Shown: positions 31,568 to 32,020 of the stretch, piece by piece
Numbering within the stretch: position 1 is the first letter of the stretch
How the letters are laid out: each line of letters begins with the position of its first letter
Assembly: GCF_001679925.1 (NCBI RefSeq)
Contig: NZ_LYUZ01000035.1
Location: forward strand, 32,615 to 64,634
Length of the DNA stretch: 32,020 bases
Direction of reading: 5' to 3'
DNA from: Leisingera sp. JC1
GTDB taxonomy: Bacteria > Pseudomonadota > Alphaproteobacteria > Rhodobacterales > Rhodobacteraceae
Made by a program: the position numbers and the translations under genes
Notes under the pieces: model-generated
Told to the model about the DNA's origin: nothing
Databases searched by the model: none
The model's input: the letters and a program-made list of their open reading frames with translations, nothing else

Positions 31568-32020
31568 AATTTTCCCTCTTTGCGCATATGGAGCGGATTT
31601 CCGCGGCAGACGATCAGAAGCAGCTGTATGACGAGTTCATCCAGCTGTGCAAAATTGCCGATGACGGCGGGATGCATGCGGTCTGGACGGGTGAGCATCA
31701 CGGGATGAATTTCACCATCTCGCCGAACCCGTTCCTGAACCTCATCGACGTGGCGCGGCACACCAAGAACGTGCGGCTGGGCACGGGGACGGTGATTGCG
31801 CCGTTCTGGCATCCGATCCGGCTGGCGGGCGAGGCGGCGATGACCGATATCATCACCAATGGCCGCCTGGACCTGGGCATCGCGCGCGGCGCCTATTCGT
31901 TTGAATACGAACGCATGATGCCCGGCATGGACGCCTGGGAGGCGGGCCAGCGGATGCGGGAGCTGATCCCGGCGGTGCAGGGCCTGTGGCAGGGCGATTA
32001 CGCGCAGGAGGGGGAGTTCC
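31564..32020 (+). CDS. LLM-class flavin-dependent monooxygenase, N-terminal part
   Basis: This gene is open to the right edge, giving 152 residues of a luciferase-like monooxygenase that begins MKFSLFAHMERIS. Typical family features are ADDGGMHAVWTGEHHGMNF (FMN-face histidines), RLGTGTVIAPFWHPIRLAGE, and TNGRLDLGIARGAYSFEYE. It uses FMNH2 from the preceding reductase and O2 to oxidise an unknown substrate. It overlaps the reductase gene by four bases. The set resembles the Rut pyrimidine pathway in enzyme types (LLM, flavin reductase, alpha/beta hydrolase), but RutB, RutC and RutE are not seen. Confidence 0.92.
   Translation, partial: MKFSLFAHMERISAADDQKQLYDEFIQLCKIADDGGMHAVWTGEHHGMNFTISPNPFLNLIDVARHTKNVRLGTGTVIAPFWHPIRLAGEAAMTDIITNGRLDLGIARGAYSFEYERMMPGMDAWEAGQRMRELIPAVQGLWQGDYAQEGEF

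Noticed and set aside
29841-32020. Rut pyrimidine-degradation operon
   Set aside because: The enzyme classes overlap (LLM, flavin reductase, hydrolase), but RutB, RutC, RutE and RutG are missing and a DUF1185 gene is present.

Overview
The window looks like part of an extrachromosomal replicon (megaplasmid or chromid) of a marine Rhodobacteraceae (Roseobacter group; a Leisingera, Phaeobacter, Ruegeria or Pelagibaca relative). The evidence is high GC coding DNA, a complete repABC replication and partition module, a very close match to the enolase-superfamily enzyme HpbD first described from Pelagibaca bermudensis, and a REP-like spacer that I remember as common in this family. No tRNA, rRNA, CRISPR array or transposase was seen.

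Layout. (1) Bases 1-8572, all on the minus strand, hold quaternary-amine uptake and oxidation genes. A ProVWX-type ABC importer is followed by a GlxA/GbdR-like regulator, a LysR regulator, a Rieske oxygenase whose bridging residue is Glu, an aldehyde dehydrogenase, a 79-residue unknown protein, and the start of a medium-chain dehydrogenase. (2) Bases 8734-13210, plus strand: a GntR regulator, then a dihydrodipicolinate-synthase-family lyase/deaminase, an aldehyde dehydrogenase and an FAD amine oxidase. This set has the shape of the hydroxyproline-degradation trio HypD/HypE/HypO. (3) Bases 13311-17515, minus strand: a non-pyrrolysine MttB-family methyltransferase, hpbD (4-hydroxyproline betaine 2-epimerase) and two short-chain dehydrogenases, meeting region 2 head-on at a REP-like terminator. 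Regions 1-3 read as one regulon that imports betaines such as proline betaine, hydroxyproline betaine or glycine betaine, strips or cleaves the N-methyl groups, and feeds the carbon into central metabolism.

(4) Bases 17516-21811: repA, repB and repC, with a DnaA box and promoter upstream of repA. A small antisense RNA with promoter and terminator lies in the repB-repC gap. Four copies of a palindrome with core ATTGTCAGCTGACAAT are probably the RepB centromere (parS) sites. One overlaps the repC stop codon, two lie just downstream of repC, and one, perfect over 20 bp, sits inside the coding sequence of hutI. (5) Bases 21812-23137: an MFS exporter with a His-rich tail, possibly a metal exporter. 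(6) Bases 23242-28431: a tightly overlapping hutI-hutH-hutG-hutU operon for histidine degradation with a palindromic operator candidate and a strong terminator; no hutF or hutC is in the window. (7) Bases 28485-32020: a GntR regulator divergent from an operon of an 'amino acid synthesis' (DUF1185) protein, an alpha/beta hydrolase, a flavin reductase fused to a decayed Nudix-like domain, and an LLM flavin monooxygenase cut by the window end. This looks like an oxidative catabolic pathway of unknown substrate.

The observations most worth following up are the parS copy embedded in hutI, the coexistence of oxygen-dependent (Rieske) and corrinoid-type (MttB) betaine demethylation genes around hpbD, and the uncharacterised GntR/DUF1185/LLM operon.
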